NCBI GenBank assembly: GCA_003427395.1
Contig: BFEA01000953.1
Coordinates: forward strand, 155,873 to 177,678
Direction: 5' to 3'
Origin: Chara braunii
Lineage: Eukaryota > Streptophyta > Charophyceae > Charales > Characeae
DNA length: 21,806 nt
In this document: one piece after another, positions 1 through 10,419 of the stretch
How positions within the stretch are numbered: the stretch's first letter is position 1
How the letters are laid out: each line of letters starts with the position of its first letter
Translations under genes and position numbers: made by a program
The notes under the pieces: generated by a model
Databases searched by the model: none
Told to the model about the DNA's origin: nothing
What the model saw: the letters and a program-made list of their open reading frames with translations, nothing else

Positions 1-56
<56 letters not shown>
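1..56. repeat. (AC)28 microsatellite
   Basis: Perfect AC dinucleotide run of 28 units at the window edge, so its true length is unknown. It is followed by short TCAC and AATC tetranucleotide runs to about 90. Confidence 0.98.
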
Positions 57-60
<4 letters not shown>

Positions 61-90
61 TCACTGACTCACAATCAATCAATCAATCAA

Positions 91-460
91 ACCCCTTTTT
101 TGACGTTTTTTCTTTCTTTATTTTCAAATTTTGCATCTGCACTTTTCTTAAACACCTCATACCCCTGCAAAAAACAGAAATTCATTTCTAAAAAAATACA
201 GGTGAACTCAAGGACCATATATCTCATGATGAAAAATGACAAAAAAAAAATCCAGCTTTTCTTTATATATATATATATATTTTTTTTCTTTAAATCGAAT
301 TTAGTTTTTGAGTTTTTAAAAATCCTCAACAAAGTCGGATTCAAAAAAAAAAATACGGGGTTGTAGGGCTTAAAATTCCCTACAAGCGCATATATATATA
401 TTATATATATTTTTAACCTATTATTTAATTCAGGAAAATTCTGGTAAAATCGGGTTCGCG
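91..460. other. AT-rich low-complexity DNA, no gene seen
   Basis: Poly-A, poly-T and (TA)n tracts dominate, including two TA runs near 265-280 and 391-410. Open frames exist on both strands, but their products are Lys/Phe/Ile/Tyr-rich in the way AT-rich noise is. I do not call a gene. Confidence 0.7.
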
Positions 461-462
461 GC

Positions 463-538
463 GCGGACCAGGTCCGCCGCGGACGTGGCCCCATCTGCGT
501 CCGCCATCCGAGATCGGACCCGCGGACGCGTCCGCGGG
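463..538. repeat. GC-rich palindromes beside AT-rich DNA
   Basis: A perfect 20-bp palindrome, CCCGCGGACGCGTCCGCGGG, lies at 519-538. A second, GCGGACC-A-GGTCCGC, lies at 463-477. Both use the same GCGGAC/GTCCGC word, which also occurs between them. The composition changes abruptly from AT-rich to GC-rich at about 455. Confidence 0.9.
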
Positions 539-616
539 TGTTTCATAGTAGCCATGGCCACCCTTCCTCTTCCTCTTCATGTAGGCCGAGGCTATGGCGG
601 ACTACTGAGGGCTCCA

Positions 617-698
617 CCCTCCTGTGCAAGGGACAACACAAAGCAGCTATGTCGCTGCCCTCCTGTCCCAAGGTCTACACAAGGCAGCTATGCCGCTG
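617..698. repeat. 41-bp tandem repeat, two copies
   Basis: Units at 617-657 and 658-698 share CCCTCCTGT, then ACACAA and GCAGCTATG, then CGCTG, at a period of 41 bp. Because 41 is not a multiple of 3, a coding repeat is unlikely. Confidence 0.8.
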
Positions 699-1360
699 CC
701 CACTCAGCCGCCATGCCTGACTTTGTCCCAAGCTTCCTTGATGCAGCACTACCCCTACTGGGGCGTTCCAGATGCAGCGCCTAACAAGGTGATGAGGATG
801 GTGTCCACCATAGCCAGGTAAGTACCTAGCCACTCTCCCCCTTGGTCCTCTTCTCCCTCCTCCTCCTACCGGTAGAGCTCCACCATAGCCAAGGTGGAAG
901 CTCCCGGCTTCTTCCTCCCAGCAGCGTTGTAGTACCCAGCGCCACTCCAGCCAGCGCTCCAACAGCGTGTCGCCAAACTTGCACACTGAAGAATGAGGCC
1001 GGGCTCTTCCCTCGGCCTCTTGATATAGCGGCCTACTTGCCTCCTGGGCGGTGACTTACAGGCCGCTCGGTCTCCCAAGCAACTGGTACCTCCTCCCTTT
1101 CGGAGGGAAACATTATTGCAGACTCTGATATTGCCCGTACTGGCCCTAGACTCAAACTGGATGGGCTGGTACTGGCCTAGACCTAGCCTACCGCTACGGG
1201 GCCTCTAAAAATGCCAACTTTGTCTTCTTCTGGTCGGCCTCAAGTACCCGGCACATCTACTGCTACTGGGTGCGGTACCGTTGTCGGGCGGCCACAGACC
1301 AGTCGGCCACCCGAAATACAAAGGATTGGGGTTTGGGTTAAGACTAAGGAGGAATCGAAC
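699..1360. other. No gene identified
   Basis: C+T-rich DNA on the + strand with short open frames of biased composition. The phrase TCCACCATAGCCA occurs twice (about 806 and 881), suggesting more decayed tandem repetition. No domain is recognised. Confidence 0.5.
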
Positions 1361-1448
1361 GGCGCTTTCATCATAGTAGTCAGAAGAAATTAGGGGTCGG
1401 GACAGGCGCTTTCAACATAGTAGTCGGAATAAATTAGGGGTCGGGAAA
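1361..1448. repeat. 44-bp tandem repeat, two copies
   Basis: GGCGCTTTCA, then CATAGTAGTC and AAATTAGGGGTCGGGA, occur at 1361-1404 and again at 1405-1448 with about four substitutions. Confidence 0.9.
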
Positions 1449-2460
1449 GGATCCCTAAAATCCCCCCCATCAATTATTAAAACTAACCCTTGAAATCGAG
1501 ATGATGAACGGTCGCGCCTGCCTCGCCTAACTCCCACAATTTTCATCCGTTCCGAAGCTGTTCCCAAAGCGGCTGGCCGTGGTGCGGAGATATGGCATTA
1601 GGACTCGACGCGCCCCTTTTACACTAAGCAATTGACAACGGAATGAACCTTCAAATTTTTATTAATTCAAACAACAAAATTAAAATTGAGAAAAAGAATT
1701 AAAAATAATTAAAGAGAATAAAACAAATAAAAATTGTTATTTAATTAAAAATTTTCAAAATTTATTCTTGATAAAATTGTCCTCAATTTCCATCAGTTCT
1801 AATAATAGTATTAAAAATGAGGAGAATAGTTTAAATTAATAAAAAAAAAGGAAAACAAATGATAATTTATTATTTGATTAATTTTTGACGGAATGTATTC
1901 TTGATGGGCTCTTGGCAGGAAAGCATTTATTTATGTTCTGTCCATCGATCCATAGGAGACCCTTTGTTTTTTTTTGCCCGATTCACCTGATTGATCCCCT
2001 CGGTATAACTCGATGTTGTTGAGTGAGCGGACTGTTTTTCGGGTTACGGCGACATGGTTGATATGGTGCGGACATCGGCTCTACTTTGGAACACGCAATG
2101 TTATTATTCTAGCACGATTACTGGTTCGGTATGTTACTGTCATTGGGACAACATCAGTACGGGGTACTTCAGTTCACTGTTGAGACGACTGGAATGACCA
2201 CTGGTTTGGATTGGCACAATTATTGGTTCGTAATCGACGTGGTGTTGCAGCCTGGTACTAAATTTCAGGAGGCGTCCCCTCAACTTCTCAGATAAAAGTG
2301 AAGCAAATACCAAACCCCTTTTCTTTTCTCGGCCCTGGGAACTTCAAGTAAGTCTTTATATACCTGCAAAACAGCCAGTTCCACATACAATAGACTATGT
2401 CCCCAGCAAGCAGATTCCCCAACAGTTAACAGCCAAGCAACAAGTAAACAATATAAAACC
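1449..2460. other. No gene identified; AT-rich core
   Basis: The stretch 1640-1890 is strongly AT-rich with repeated AATTAAAAATT-like words. The flanks are of ordinary composition. No open frame of note or recognisable domain was found on either strand. Confidence 0.6.
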
Positions 2461-2518
2461 CATAATAAAATAATAAAATAATAAAATAATTAAAACAGCA
2501 AAATAATAAAATAATAAT
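2461..2518. repeat. AATAAA-type A/T microsatellite
   Basis: Irregular run of ATAATAAAATAATAAAAT units interrupted once by an AACAGC segment. Confidence 0.9.
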
Positions 2519-2771
2519 TCTTCACACCCAAGAGTTATTGATTGCCTTGGTTTCGGCCCACCACTGGCCAGGAATGACAGACCTCCCGTCAGTCAGACAT
2601 ACCTTATTCGGCCCGCCTCAGGCCAGGACCAATCAGACCATTTATCTTGATGGTCCCTTTAACCTGCCTCCAGGTCAGGACCAACATACCCACTACTCGA
2701 GTATGGCAGCCCTTTGGCACTCTCGCCAGGACACCCAGACTATAGCGGGTCTGGTCACCCTATGACAATGG

Positions 2772-3282
2772 ACCTCCCGTCAGTCAGACTCCCCGTACCC
2801 GGATTTGACCACGGTGGTCGGGGATCGGCTCACCCACCAGTTTTTGGCCTGGGGCGCTGGCTGCCCCGCCCAGATTTTCGAACGTGGGACCCGGTCTAAC
2901 CACGGTTTCAGGCTCTGGCAAACCTCACTGGATTGCATTCTCTGACTGCGGTAGGGTTCCAGCCGACCCCTTTTGACCTCACAGGCCAGACTCCTGGAGT
3001 CTTAGCCTCAGTCAACTACGGAATTCACCTCCCGTCAGTCAGACTGTCCCGTACCCGGATTTGACCGCGGTGGTCGGGGACCGGCTCACCCATCAGTTTT
3101 TGGCCTGGGGCGCTGGCTGCCCTGCCCAGATTTTCGAACGTGGGACCCGGTCTAACCACGGTTTCAGGCTCTGGCAAACCTCACTGGATTGCATCCTCTG
3201 ACTGCGGTAGGTTTCCGGCCGACCCCTTTTGACCTCACAGGCCAGACTCCCGGAGTCTTAGCCTCAGCCAACTACGGAATTC
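2772..3282. repeat. Tandem duplication of a 255-bp unit
   Basis: Copy 1 is 2772-3026 and copy 2 is 3027-3282. Both begin ACCTCCCGTCAGTCAGAC and end in CAACTACGGAATTC, with only scattered substitutions and small indels between them, so the duplication is fairly recent. The same opening 18 bases also occur at 2581, heading a shorter and more diverged segment. Neither copy carries a recognisable protein. Confidence 0.95.
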
Positions 3283-4070
3283 GACACTCGCGTCGAGGAC
3301 CTGCTGACCCCACCAGATTGCAACCTACTACGGTAAGGCTCTGGCTAGCCCCGACAATCGATGCATCTTTAGGTTAGAGAAGAAATCCCACGCACAGACA
3401 GCCAAGCAGACATCTCATACCCATAGTCAGACAGTGCATGCCCCAGATAACAGAACAAACATTTATCAAGAGACGTCCCTTCAGTCGCAACAGGCATAAA
3501 ACAACAACAAACGACAGCCGACAATGCACTTCCGAAAGACCTCCCTTCAGCCTCAGGAAGTACAAAGTGTTGATCCCAAAGAGGTCCCTTCCCTCATCTG
3601 AGACTGAAGATAAACATCTTAGTCAAGAAACACGAAGTCCCCAGGGTGACAACTCTCTCGGTCAAGCAAGGTTGAACTTCTTTACGCCTATCTTCCTGAT
3701 AGCTCTTTTGGACAGGCAACTCAGTCAGAAGACACGAAGTCCCTCTACAGTTAACTCTCTTGTCAAGTAGAGCTGAACTTTTTTATGCCTGTCAGACTCT
3801 TCTCTTAGTCACAAAAAATTAATACCGATTTCTCTTTGATTAGCCACAACCACGAGTTCTCTGAACTTGACACTGCATCAGTTCTAAGGAGGATAATCTC
3901 TCATCACTTTTCTTACTGCAACTGCACCTTACAGTTGTTCCTCACTCAGGGATTTGATACTCGTACATCGACTGTGACTTCACATCAATGACATCTCATT
4001 GGCTCTATTGCTTGCATAAATAAGAAAATCACTCGGATGCAGAAACGAATACAAATCATCTAAAAAGTCT
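3283..4070. other. No gene identified; degenerate short repeats
   Basis: Between 3470 and 3770 variants of AGACCTCCCTTCAG or ACGAAGTCCC recur every few tens of bases, related to the CTCCCGTCAGTCAGAC word of the upstream duplication. Open frames here are short and repeat-derived. Confidence 0.5.
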
Positions 4071-4073
4071 CTC

Positions 4074-4258
4074 TCAAGTCGCTCGTGTCAAAATCTGACA
4101 TGCTGAAAATTGACATACCGAATTGACAATATAAGAGGAGGCAAAGTCCGTTGAAGTTTTTGTCTTTGTTGTACCTTTATGTCTCGCTAAACGTTTCTTA
4201 ATTCTCTGAAGCAGCTCTCTTACTGGATGACTGCTCTTCTTTCCTCTCTTTGAGGTCA
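4074..4258 (-). CDS. Short basic ORF, possible retroelement gag start
   Basis: From an ATG at about 4258 the minus strand is open for about 60 codons. The N-terminal half is very basic (TSKRGKKSSHPVRELLQRIKKR). It lies just beyond the primer-site-like sequence at 4307-4318, where the gag start of a minus-strand LTR retroelement would be expected. That position is the only reason to propose gag: I recognise no domain, and the frame stops early. It could equally be a chance frame. No further gag-pol coding is visible at lower coordinates. Confidence 0.2.
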
Positions 4259-4306
4259 TCGTGGGGACCAAGTCAGGGTCTCAAAAGATAAACTTACGAA
4301 GTCTTG

Positions 4307-4318
4307 ACCCTGATACCA
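4307..4318 (-). promoter_or_regulatory. Primer-binding-site-like motif (initiator tRNA-Met type)
   Basis: On the minus strand this reads TGGTATCAGGGT, whose first nine bases match the plant LTR-retroelement primer site complementary to initiator tRNA-Met. On the + strand it is followed directly by TGTTGTGG at 4319, which on the minus strand gives an LTR-like end in CCACAACA. No matching second LTR was found. Confidence 0.4.
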
Positions 4319-4319
4319 T

Positions 4320-5390
4320 GTTGTGGACTATTGAACCATCCATCTCAGATATCTTATGGACTTAACCCTCTTCTTTCTCAATTTTCTCAAGAACGTCATG
4401 GTTCATAAGGCATACATGAGACCAAGCTCGATCCTCTCGAATAAATAACGTCAAACTCTCATTCCCTTGTCCAGTGTGCTACCTTACACAAAGAAAGATA
4501 AGACTCAGTTAGCAACTAGGCTTTTTCAAGAGAATAATGACTAAAGAAAGATTGCAAAATCAGTCTGGGAAATTCAGGAATTGTCAAGAGTTCTCAAGGC
4601 CTAATCAAAGCTTAAAGTTATTCTCTGACCCAGGCTCGTTCCGGACATGAAAATTTTTCATGTCCCCGATCACGGCGCCATTTTTGTCGCAATTTTTCCA
4701 GTCAAGCCACTTCTGGCGAGAGGAAAACCAACAGGCTGTCACGTAGGATTTGGTATGTGATTGCAATAAAGCAAATCCCTTCCTATTGTGTGCGTCCGGC
4801 TTCGAGCGAGACCCTTCAATTGCGGTCTTCGCCGGTCCCCGGTCTTAGGAATCTTTTATTGTGATTTGAAACAACAATGATGATGCAGATAATAAAATCA
4901 AATTAAATATGCCATGTGTGTATCGAGATGTCAATTTTAGAATTTGAGAACTATGACATAATCAGCAAGGAAATACAATCATCAAGCAATGCCAGAATAG
5001 ATAATCAGGACTGACTGACTCGAGGTAAAAACAAGATGAATGAGGAAAAAGTGAGAGCTCATATCATCTCAAGAGTACAATGACAAGGACATGGTCAGTG
5101 CTCAGTGTCTGTGCTCTCACTTTCCCTCTCACTCTCGACCTTAATCTTGATCTCTCAGAGCATCTCACACCACGTCCAAGTACATCTTGAGAAGGTCTGC
5201 TCGGTATGCATCTGATGACTGTACTCAAATTTTGAGTATGTTTTTTTCAATATATTTGTCGTGCCCAATAAGCTCTTGCCTTAAGTCTGTTGTACTCAGA
5301 TGCTCGCTGATTTGAAAACTACTCACTTATCATCTGATCAGTCTTGCTGAGCACTGGTGTCACTGAGAATACTTGTTGTGACATAACTGT
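4320..5390. other. No gene identified; includes a 23-bp palindrome
   Basis: No open frame of note. At 4643-4665 there is a perfect inverted repeat with arms GGACATGAAAA and TTTTCATGTCC around one T. If the motif at 4307 marks a minus-strand element, its 5' LTR would lie in this stretch. Confidence 0.5.
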
Positions 5391-5391
5391 T

Positions 5392-5628
5392 GTTGCTGTC
5401 ACCAGGAGAGCCCGCTATGACCAGCACTTTGTTGTTGTTACCGGGATTGCCTGCTGTGACTAGCACCCTGGCTGCTACCACCGGGACCTCCCGCTGTGAC
5501 CAACACTATCGCTGCCGTCACCGGAACGCTCCATTGTGACCAGCGTCGTCGCTGCTACCACCGGGACCTCCCGCTATGGCCAGCACTGCCGCTGCTGTCA
5601 CGGGAACTGCCCGTTGTGACCAGCGTTA
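5392..5628. repeat. Minisatellite, six units of about 40 bp
   Basis: Six successive units of 38-40 bp follow the pattern GCTGCT-ACCACCGGGAC-CTCCCGCTGTGACCAGCAC. The best-matching units start near 5471, 5511, 5551 and 5591. A 40-bp period shifts frame at each unit, which argues against coding. Confidence 0.9.
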
Positions 5629-5639
5629 TGTCCCCTGAG

Positions 5640-6250
5640 AATGGGACCTGCTGAGAGCAAATTGAGATTATCGATAGAGTTCACTTAACCTGAACTCACT
5701 GAAACTGAGAATTGAACTCATTGAATCGAGTTTGACAAAGTCTGAACTCGTTGAAACTGAAATGAACATGCCGAAACTGATCTGAGTTCACAGATGCTGC
5801 ACCTGGATGTGAAATCAAAACTAGACTGAACTTACTGAGATGAAACTGAACTCACCGAACTTACTGAAACTGAATTGAAATCAAAGAGATGAAACTAATT
5901 TTCACTGAACTTACTGAAACTTGAATTGAACTTGTGGGGATGAAGTCCACCAAGCTGAGCTCATTGTAACTGAAATGAACTTGAAAAGATGAGACTGATC
6001 TCATCGAACTTAAAGAACTGAACCGAACTTGAAGAGATAAAACTGATCACACTGAACTTACTAGAACTGAAAAAAAAAGTCTGCTATGTCCAGAATGAGT
6101 CCGCTGAGTTCAAAAAGAGTCTGCGGAGAAATTGAGTCTACTGGAAAATTGAGCTTGTCACGAAGTGCATAACTGAGTATGTCGTTGAATCTGATACTGA
6201 GTTTATTACTGAGTATGTTGTTGGATCTGATGCTAAGTCTACTGTTGAGT
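5640..6250. repeat. Degenerate CTGAACTCACTGAAACTGA satellite
   Basis: Variants of ACTGAACTTACTGAAACTGA recur at roughly 20-30 bp throughout, with growing divergence. It grades into the sharper 40-bp array that follows. No gene seen. Confidence 0.75.
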
Positions 6251-6470
6251 ATGCTGAATTTGCACTGAGCTCACTAAGTCCGTACTGAGTTTACCGAATC
6301 TGCACTGAGCCCACTGAGTCTGTACTGAGTTTACTGAATCTGCACTGAGCTCACTGAGTCTGTACTGAGTTTACCGAATCTGCACTGAGCTCACTGAGTC
6401 TGTACCGAGCTTACTGAATCTGCACTGAGCTCATTGAGTCTGTACTGAGCTTGCTGCCGTGTCCATTGCT
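6251..6470. repeat. 40-bp tandem array built of two 20-bp halves
   Basis: About five units with halves TCTGCACTGAGCTCACTGAG and TCTGTACTGAGTTTACCGAA. The halves resemble each other, so this is a higher-order repeat of an older 20-bp unit. Confidence 0.92.
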
Positions 6471-6498
6471 GAGTCGCTAGGCCCCCACTGAGCTTGCT

Positions 6499-6567
6499 GA
6501 GTCCGCTCGCAGCCAAGCGCCGAGTCCGCTCGCAGCCAAGCGCCGAGTCCGCTCGCAGCCAAGCGCC
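6499..6567. repeat. 23-bp repeat, three identical copies
   Basis: GAGTCCGCTCGCAGCCAAGC plus GCC is repeated exactly at 6499, 6522 and 6545. A partial fourth copy starts at 6568. Perfect identity implies very recent expansion inside the older CTGAGT-rich field. Confidence 0.97.
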
Positions 6568-8160
6568 GAGTCCGCACTCATGCATCTGCGGAGTCCGTGC
6601 TCAGTTGTCCACTACACCCGTGCTCGGCTATCCGTTGAGCTCGTGCTCAGTCGCCTGCTGAGCCAGTGTAAGGCGGTCCACTGAGTTTCAACTAGGCCTT
6701 CTCAGTCTGGTGGTAACTCCGAGCTCACAGCTGAGTCTGGTAAGTTCCAGTTCAAAGTCTGGTTAATCTGTTAATCTTCTGTAGAGTCCAATGAATCCGA
6801 ATTAAGTCTGTTGGGTTTGAAACTGGGTCTGTTGAGTCTGCAGAGTCTATCTCTGCTACCTGCTGCGTCCGTTTCCTCTGCTCGAATAAAGCACGGTGTT
6901 GTAGTAGCATGTGGCAGCGAACCAAAACCGTGTACGCAAGAAAATCGTGCGAGCGCATTAATTTTTCATTATGTTCAATTTTCGTCAGAAGAAAGATCGG
7001 AACGGTCAGATCGTCCGTTTCAAAGTCTCCAAGATCCCAGTGAAGTCTGATCTTTGATCCGATTAGCGTTTTAAGAATGATAATTATTAACTCATCTTTA
7101 TGTTCACATCCCGTACGGAAGTCACCCTCATTTTGAAACTTGCTCAAGCCGAGTCAAAACCTGCTTGAAATGTATCTTTGCATTCCCCACTTTGTAACCG
7201 ACGAACTGCTGTTTGCAGAGCATTTCTGTATCTTGTTGTTTTCGTATCCCACTGGTATCTGCTGTCTCTATGATTGTTGTCTCATGTTCCCTACCCTCTG
7301 TTTGTTGTTTAAGTCTATTGTTCTTCATTTAAGCTCCGAGTCTGTGAGCTTTTGATCGATTATGGTTCAGTCTCGAAGCCTGAGTCTTTGGTTCTGCAGT
7401 CTTGGGTTTAATACTCTCCTAGTTGACGTTTGTTGAGGCCGCATGTCTACCAGTTTTTTTGAGTCACTTGCTTGCTAAGACGGCACTCTCTTGAGTCCAC
7501 GAAGTCTCAAGAATCTTTATGCCTGGCTCAGTCTGCGATATGTGCTCGGGGAAAATCATGTCGTAGATCGTGCGATGAATTACTGCATTTTCTAACCGTA
7601 GGTCCAATTTAAGTTCACCACACTTATACCCAAGCCTTGATCACCCTGCTTTCCGTACCGCCGAGATCCCATCCGTGAAGGACCCCACCTCCTTTTGCTT
7701 TAATCATGTACTTCCACAAGGCCAATGTACTACCTTCAGCTTGAGTTGGGCTGGCAATTCCCAGACTTATTGCCTGATAATCTTCAGCCTGAGCTGACCT
7801 TGAGTGGGTGGACTGACGTGCTCAGTGCTGGCACCCTGACCACGTATTCACGCAAACCCGTATTGACTTAACCGGCCAGCACGTCGCCCAGGTAACTTGA
7901 TGATCAAAATCAAGCAAATCAAGAAACTTCAGGGCCCCGAGCTGCTGTACCACAAGGACTGGCGGGATCAGCCAGTCAAGAAAAGTAAAGTGCGACACAG
8001 GCTGTACAACAAGGCTTAGTGCGCTATACTGGTCCGTCAAACACAATGATCCTTTCGCGACCAGATGAGGGACTTGAGGGAAAACTCAGGGCATACTCTT
8101 ACCAGCCCATCCTTGATTGTACTTGCCCACATTCGTGGCCGTGTCTCGTGTCTAACTATG
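6568..8160. other. Decayed GAGTCTG-rich DNA, no gene identified
   Basis: To about 7550 the word GAGTCTG and relatives recur irregularly, as if the upstream satellite had decayed. From 7550 to 8160 the sequence is unremarkable. Open frames of up to 131 codons (6752-7147, minus) have no recognisable domain and overlap the repeat field. Confidence 0.5.
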
Positions 8161-8199
8161 ATTATGCCCATGAGTGAGTCGGAAAAGGCCCTCGCTCCA

Positions 8200-8400
8200 C
8201 TACTCTCGGGCCAGATGCGTTCGCCACTTGTATTTGAATAAGTATGAGCTTTCCCCCTAGACGTGGCCAGATCNGCCCTCTAAAATGAGGATGAACTTCC
8301 CGCTTGAACATGGCCAGATGCACTCTCCACACAAGGGTGTAGATGAGAATGAATTTCCCACTAGTACACAGCCAGATGCTGCTGCCCATTTGAAGTGAAC
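8200..8400. repeat. Degenerate tandem repeat of about 45-58 bp
   Basis: Four units carry GGCCAGATGC (or a variant), then GATGA, then CTTCCC or TTTCCC, at about 8211, 8263, 8310 and 8372. An undetermined base (N) sits at 8274 inside the array, which may reflect assembly trouble there. Confidence 0.65.
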
Positions 8401-8639
8401 ACGGCCAGAACACGGAAAGATGCATTGCCATATTCCAAGCCTTCTGTGCCTTGTGATGCGATCACTCGCCAATGAAGAGGCTAGAATGAATCTGCAGCTA
8501 GATCATGGAACTGTCTGCCGGTCTGCCAGGTTGCTCACCAAATGACAAAATGTGAATGGACCTGCAGCAAGAAGGTGGAAAGATACATCACCAGGTCCTT
8601 GCCCTCTGTGTAGAAAATGAAAATTCTCCCTGTCGCTGG

Positions 8640-9216
8640 CTTGCTCAATCACTCACTTTTTGGGCCATACTCTTCTACTCACTCTTCCTCACTCTCTCCT
8701 CTTCACCTCTCTCTCTGTCTGTGTCTATGCCCCGCTCACGTATGTCCTGCCCATTTTCGTTTCCCCCAAATAGAACACACCGTTATCAAAGCCTATTCGA
8801 GGCAGCTTTCAGTCCCAACACACGGAGGGAACCTACCTCTTGCTCACTGACACTCACACAGTAATGGGTATTCTCCCAGGCACGCTGCCTTCTGGCACTC
8901 TCCTCCACACTTCCCAGTACGCTCACTCATGCATAATTTCATTCTATTAGGCACGCGCGCTCACTTAATCACTCTTTTCCTTGATCTTGATACCTCTTTT
9001 ATCCTCTCAACCCCCACATACTCTCTCGCTCTCCCGTCTGGATGCCAATCTCCCCCACATAAGAGTGTCGACGTCACGCGCACACACAGTGTCACTCAGT
9101 TCGTTACTTCGGCCTGAGGACTACACGGGCTCACATTTAGATGAACCTGGACGCACTTGCTGCCAGTTTCATGGAATTAGTTACACTACCATGCCCCTTA
9201 TTTGCTAGCACCTGCT
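8640..9216. other. Pyrimidine-rich, CTCACTC-rich DNA without a gene
   Basis: The + strand is strongly C+T biased and full of CTCACTC and CTCTC words, giving Ser/Leu/Pro-rich spurious frames. No domain is recognised. Confidence 0.55.
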
Positions 9217-9221
9217 TGCAC

Positions 9222-9256
9222 TCTCCTCTCTCTCTCTCTCTCTCTCTTTCTCTCTG
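9222..9256. repeat. (CT)n microsatellite
   Basis: Near-perfect CT run with one TTT interruption, followed by a short GTGC/GTGT run. Confidence 0.95.
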
Positions 9257-10109
9257 CGTGCGTGTGTGAGTGTAACCCCTTCCTTTCTGGGTGGGAAGTG
9301 CGTGTAAGAACGAAAGCTAGACCAGTGTCTGCCAAAGGATACATCCACTCAATGAGGATTCCCTGTTTTAGCTTTACTACAAAATATCCGCAGTGGCCAG
9401 ACAAAGGCAAGGGACGAGAGGCACTATATAAATGCAATCCCGCAGCAAGCAGTACTGAAACCTATCAGCTGATCGCTCCTTCCAACTGCTCTCACCCCCA
9501 CAATGGGAATGCATACAGTAATGAATTGGGGATGACGCACACACTCCTGCCGCATGCGGCCAGGAGCGGCCGCTGAATTTATCTGAGAAGTCTCGAAGAG
9601 AATTCACCCGTTGCACTAATTAAAAGAAAAGCGCAGATTAGATCCTCACCTCCAGAATCGATCTCTATGCATAGACAAGTAGCCTGCCAGCACCCTTGGG
9701 TTTGTGCTGCGCACCTGATTTACAGGGAGGCGCCAGTGAAGAAGTCAGCATCACCAACGATCATCCAGTTCCCAAATGCGTTGTTGTGCTTCGACCTTTC
9801 CAATACTCAACTCGTTTCCAAGCATGCCCTCGGATCCCTTCTGGCGAGGAACGTCTGAGTACCAAATCGCCCGTGCCAGTTGAGAATGAATGGGCAGCCA
9901 CTACAGGGAAAGATGCATCCCCTTTTCTTGTGCCATCCGGGCACTCTGTTCAGCATGTTGTGAAGCTTACGTGCCAAGTAAAAGGTCCGATCACACTTAC
10001 CCGCACAAGCCCCACTCATCACTCGCGCGGAGCAAGTCAGCCTGTAGTCTCGCACGGGGTTGCACCTGGGCGCGGTCAGAGCCCGGTGCGGGCCTTCGAT
10101 CTAGAAGGT
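9257..10109. other. No gene identified
   Basis: Overlapping open frames are present, the longest (201 codons, 9696-10301, +) running through a CT microsatellite. None shows a recognisable domain, and the frames overlap one another on both strands. Confidence 0.45.
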
Positions 10110-10132
10110 ACTCTCTCTCTCTCTCTCTCTCG
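10110..10132. repeat. (CT)n microsatellite
   Basis: Uninterrupted CT run of about 11 units. Confidence 0.95.
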
Positions 10133-10407
10133 TTTTCTGGATCTTCTCCTCTTCGTTCCAGCAGATCCTCCCTTTGGCCAGTGCACATGGTTGCGCCGCT
10201 TTTGTGCCGTGCGTCTCCTCTTCCATGAGCATACACTGCAAGACGAATCTGATCCGCAGAACCAGCCAGGTTTATTTAGTCCATTAACATGGTTTACTTA
10301 GGCATCAACCCCTCAGATCCTAACTGCGATCTGTGCCACTTCGATTTATTTACTCTTTCGGGCGAGCATTGATGCCTAAACAGTAAGTACATGGAGCTAC
10401 AAGGCTC

Positions 10408-10419
10408 ACCCTGATACCA
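10408..10419 (-). promoter_or_regulatory. Second primer-binding-site-like motif
   Basis: On the minus strand this reads TGGTATCAGGGT, identical over 12 bases to the motif at 4307-4318 and in the same orientation. Flanking sequence differs. No LTR pair or coding remnant is visible beside it. Confidence 0.35.

Noticed and set aside
87-494. 135-codon minus-strand frame in AT-rich DNA
   Set aside because: Composition is that of A/T-tract noise with runs of Ile-Tyr and Lys, crossing simple repeats.
5392-7550. Repeats considered as a CRISPR-like array or a coding repeat protein
   Set aside because: There is no conserved repeat with unique spacers; units abut directly, and the 40- and 23-bp periods break reading frame.
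9696-10301. 201-codon open frame on the + strand
   Set aside because: It runs through a CT microsatellite, overlaps competing frames on both strands and includes part of a dispersed repeat. No domain is recognisable.
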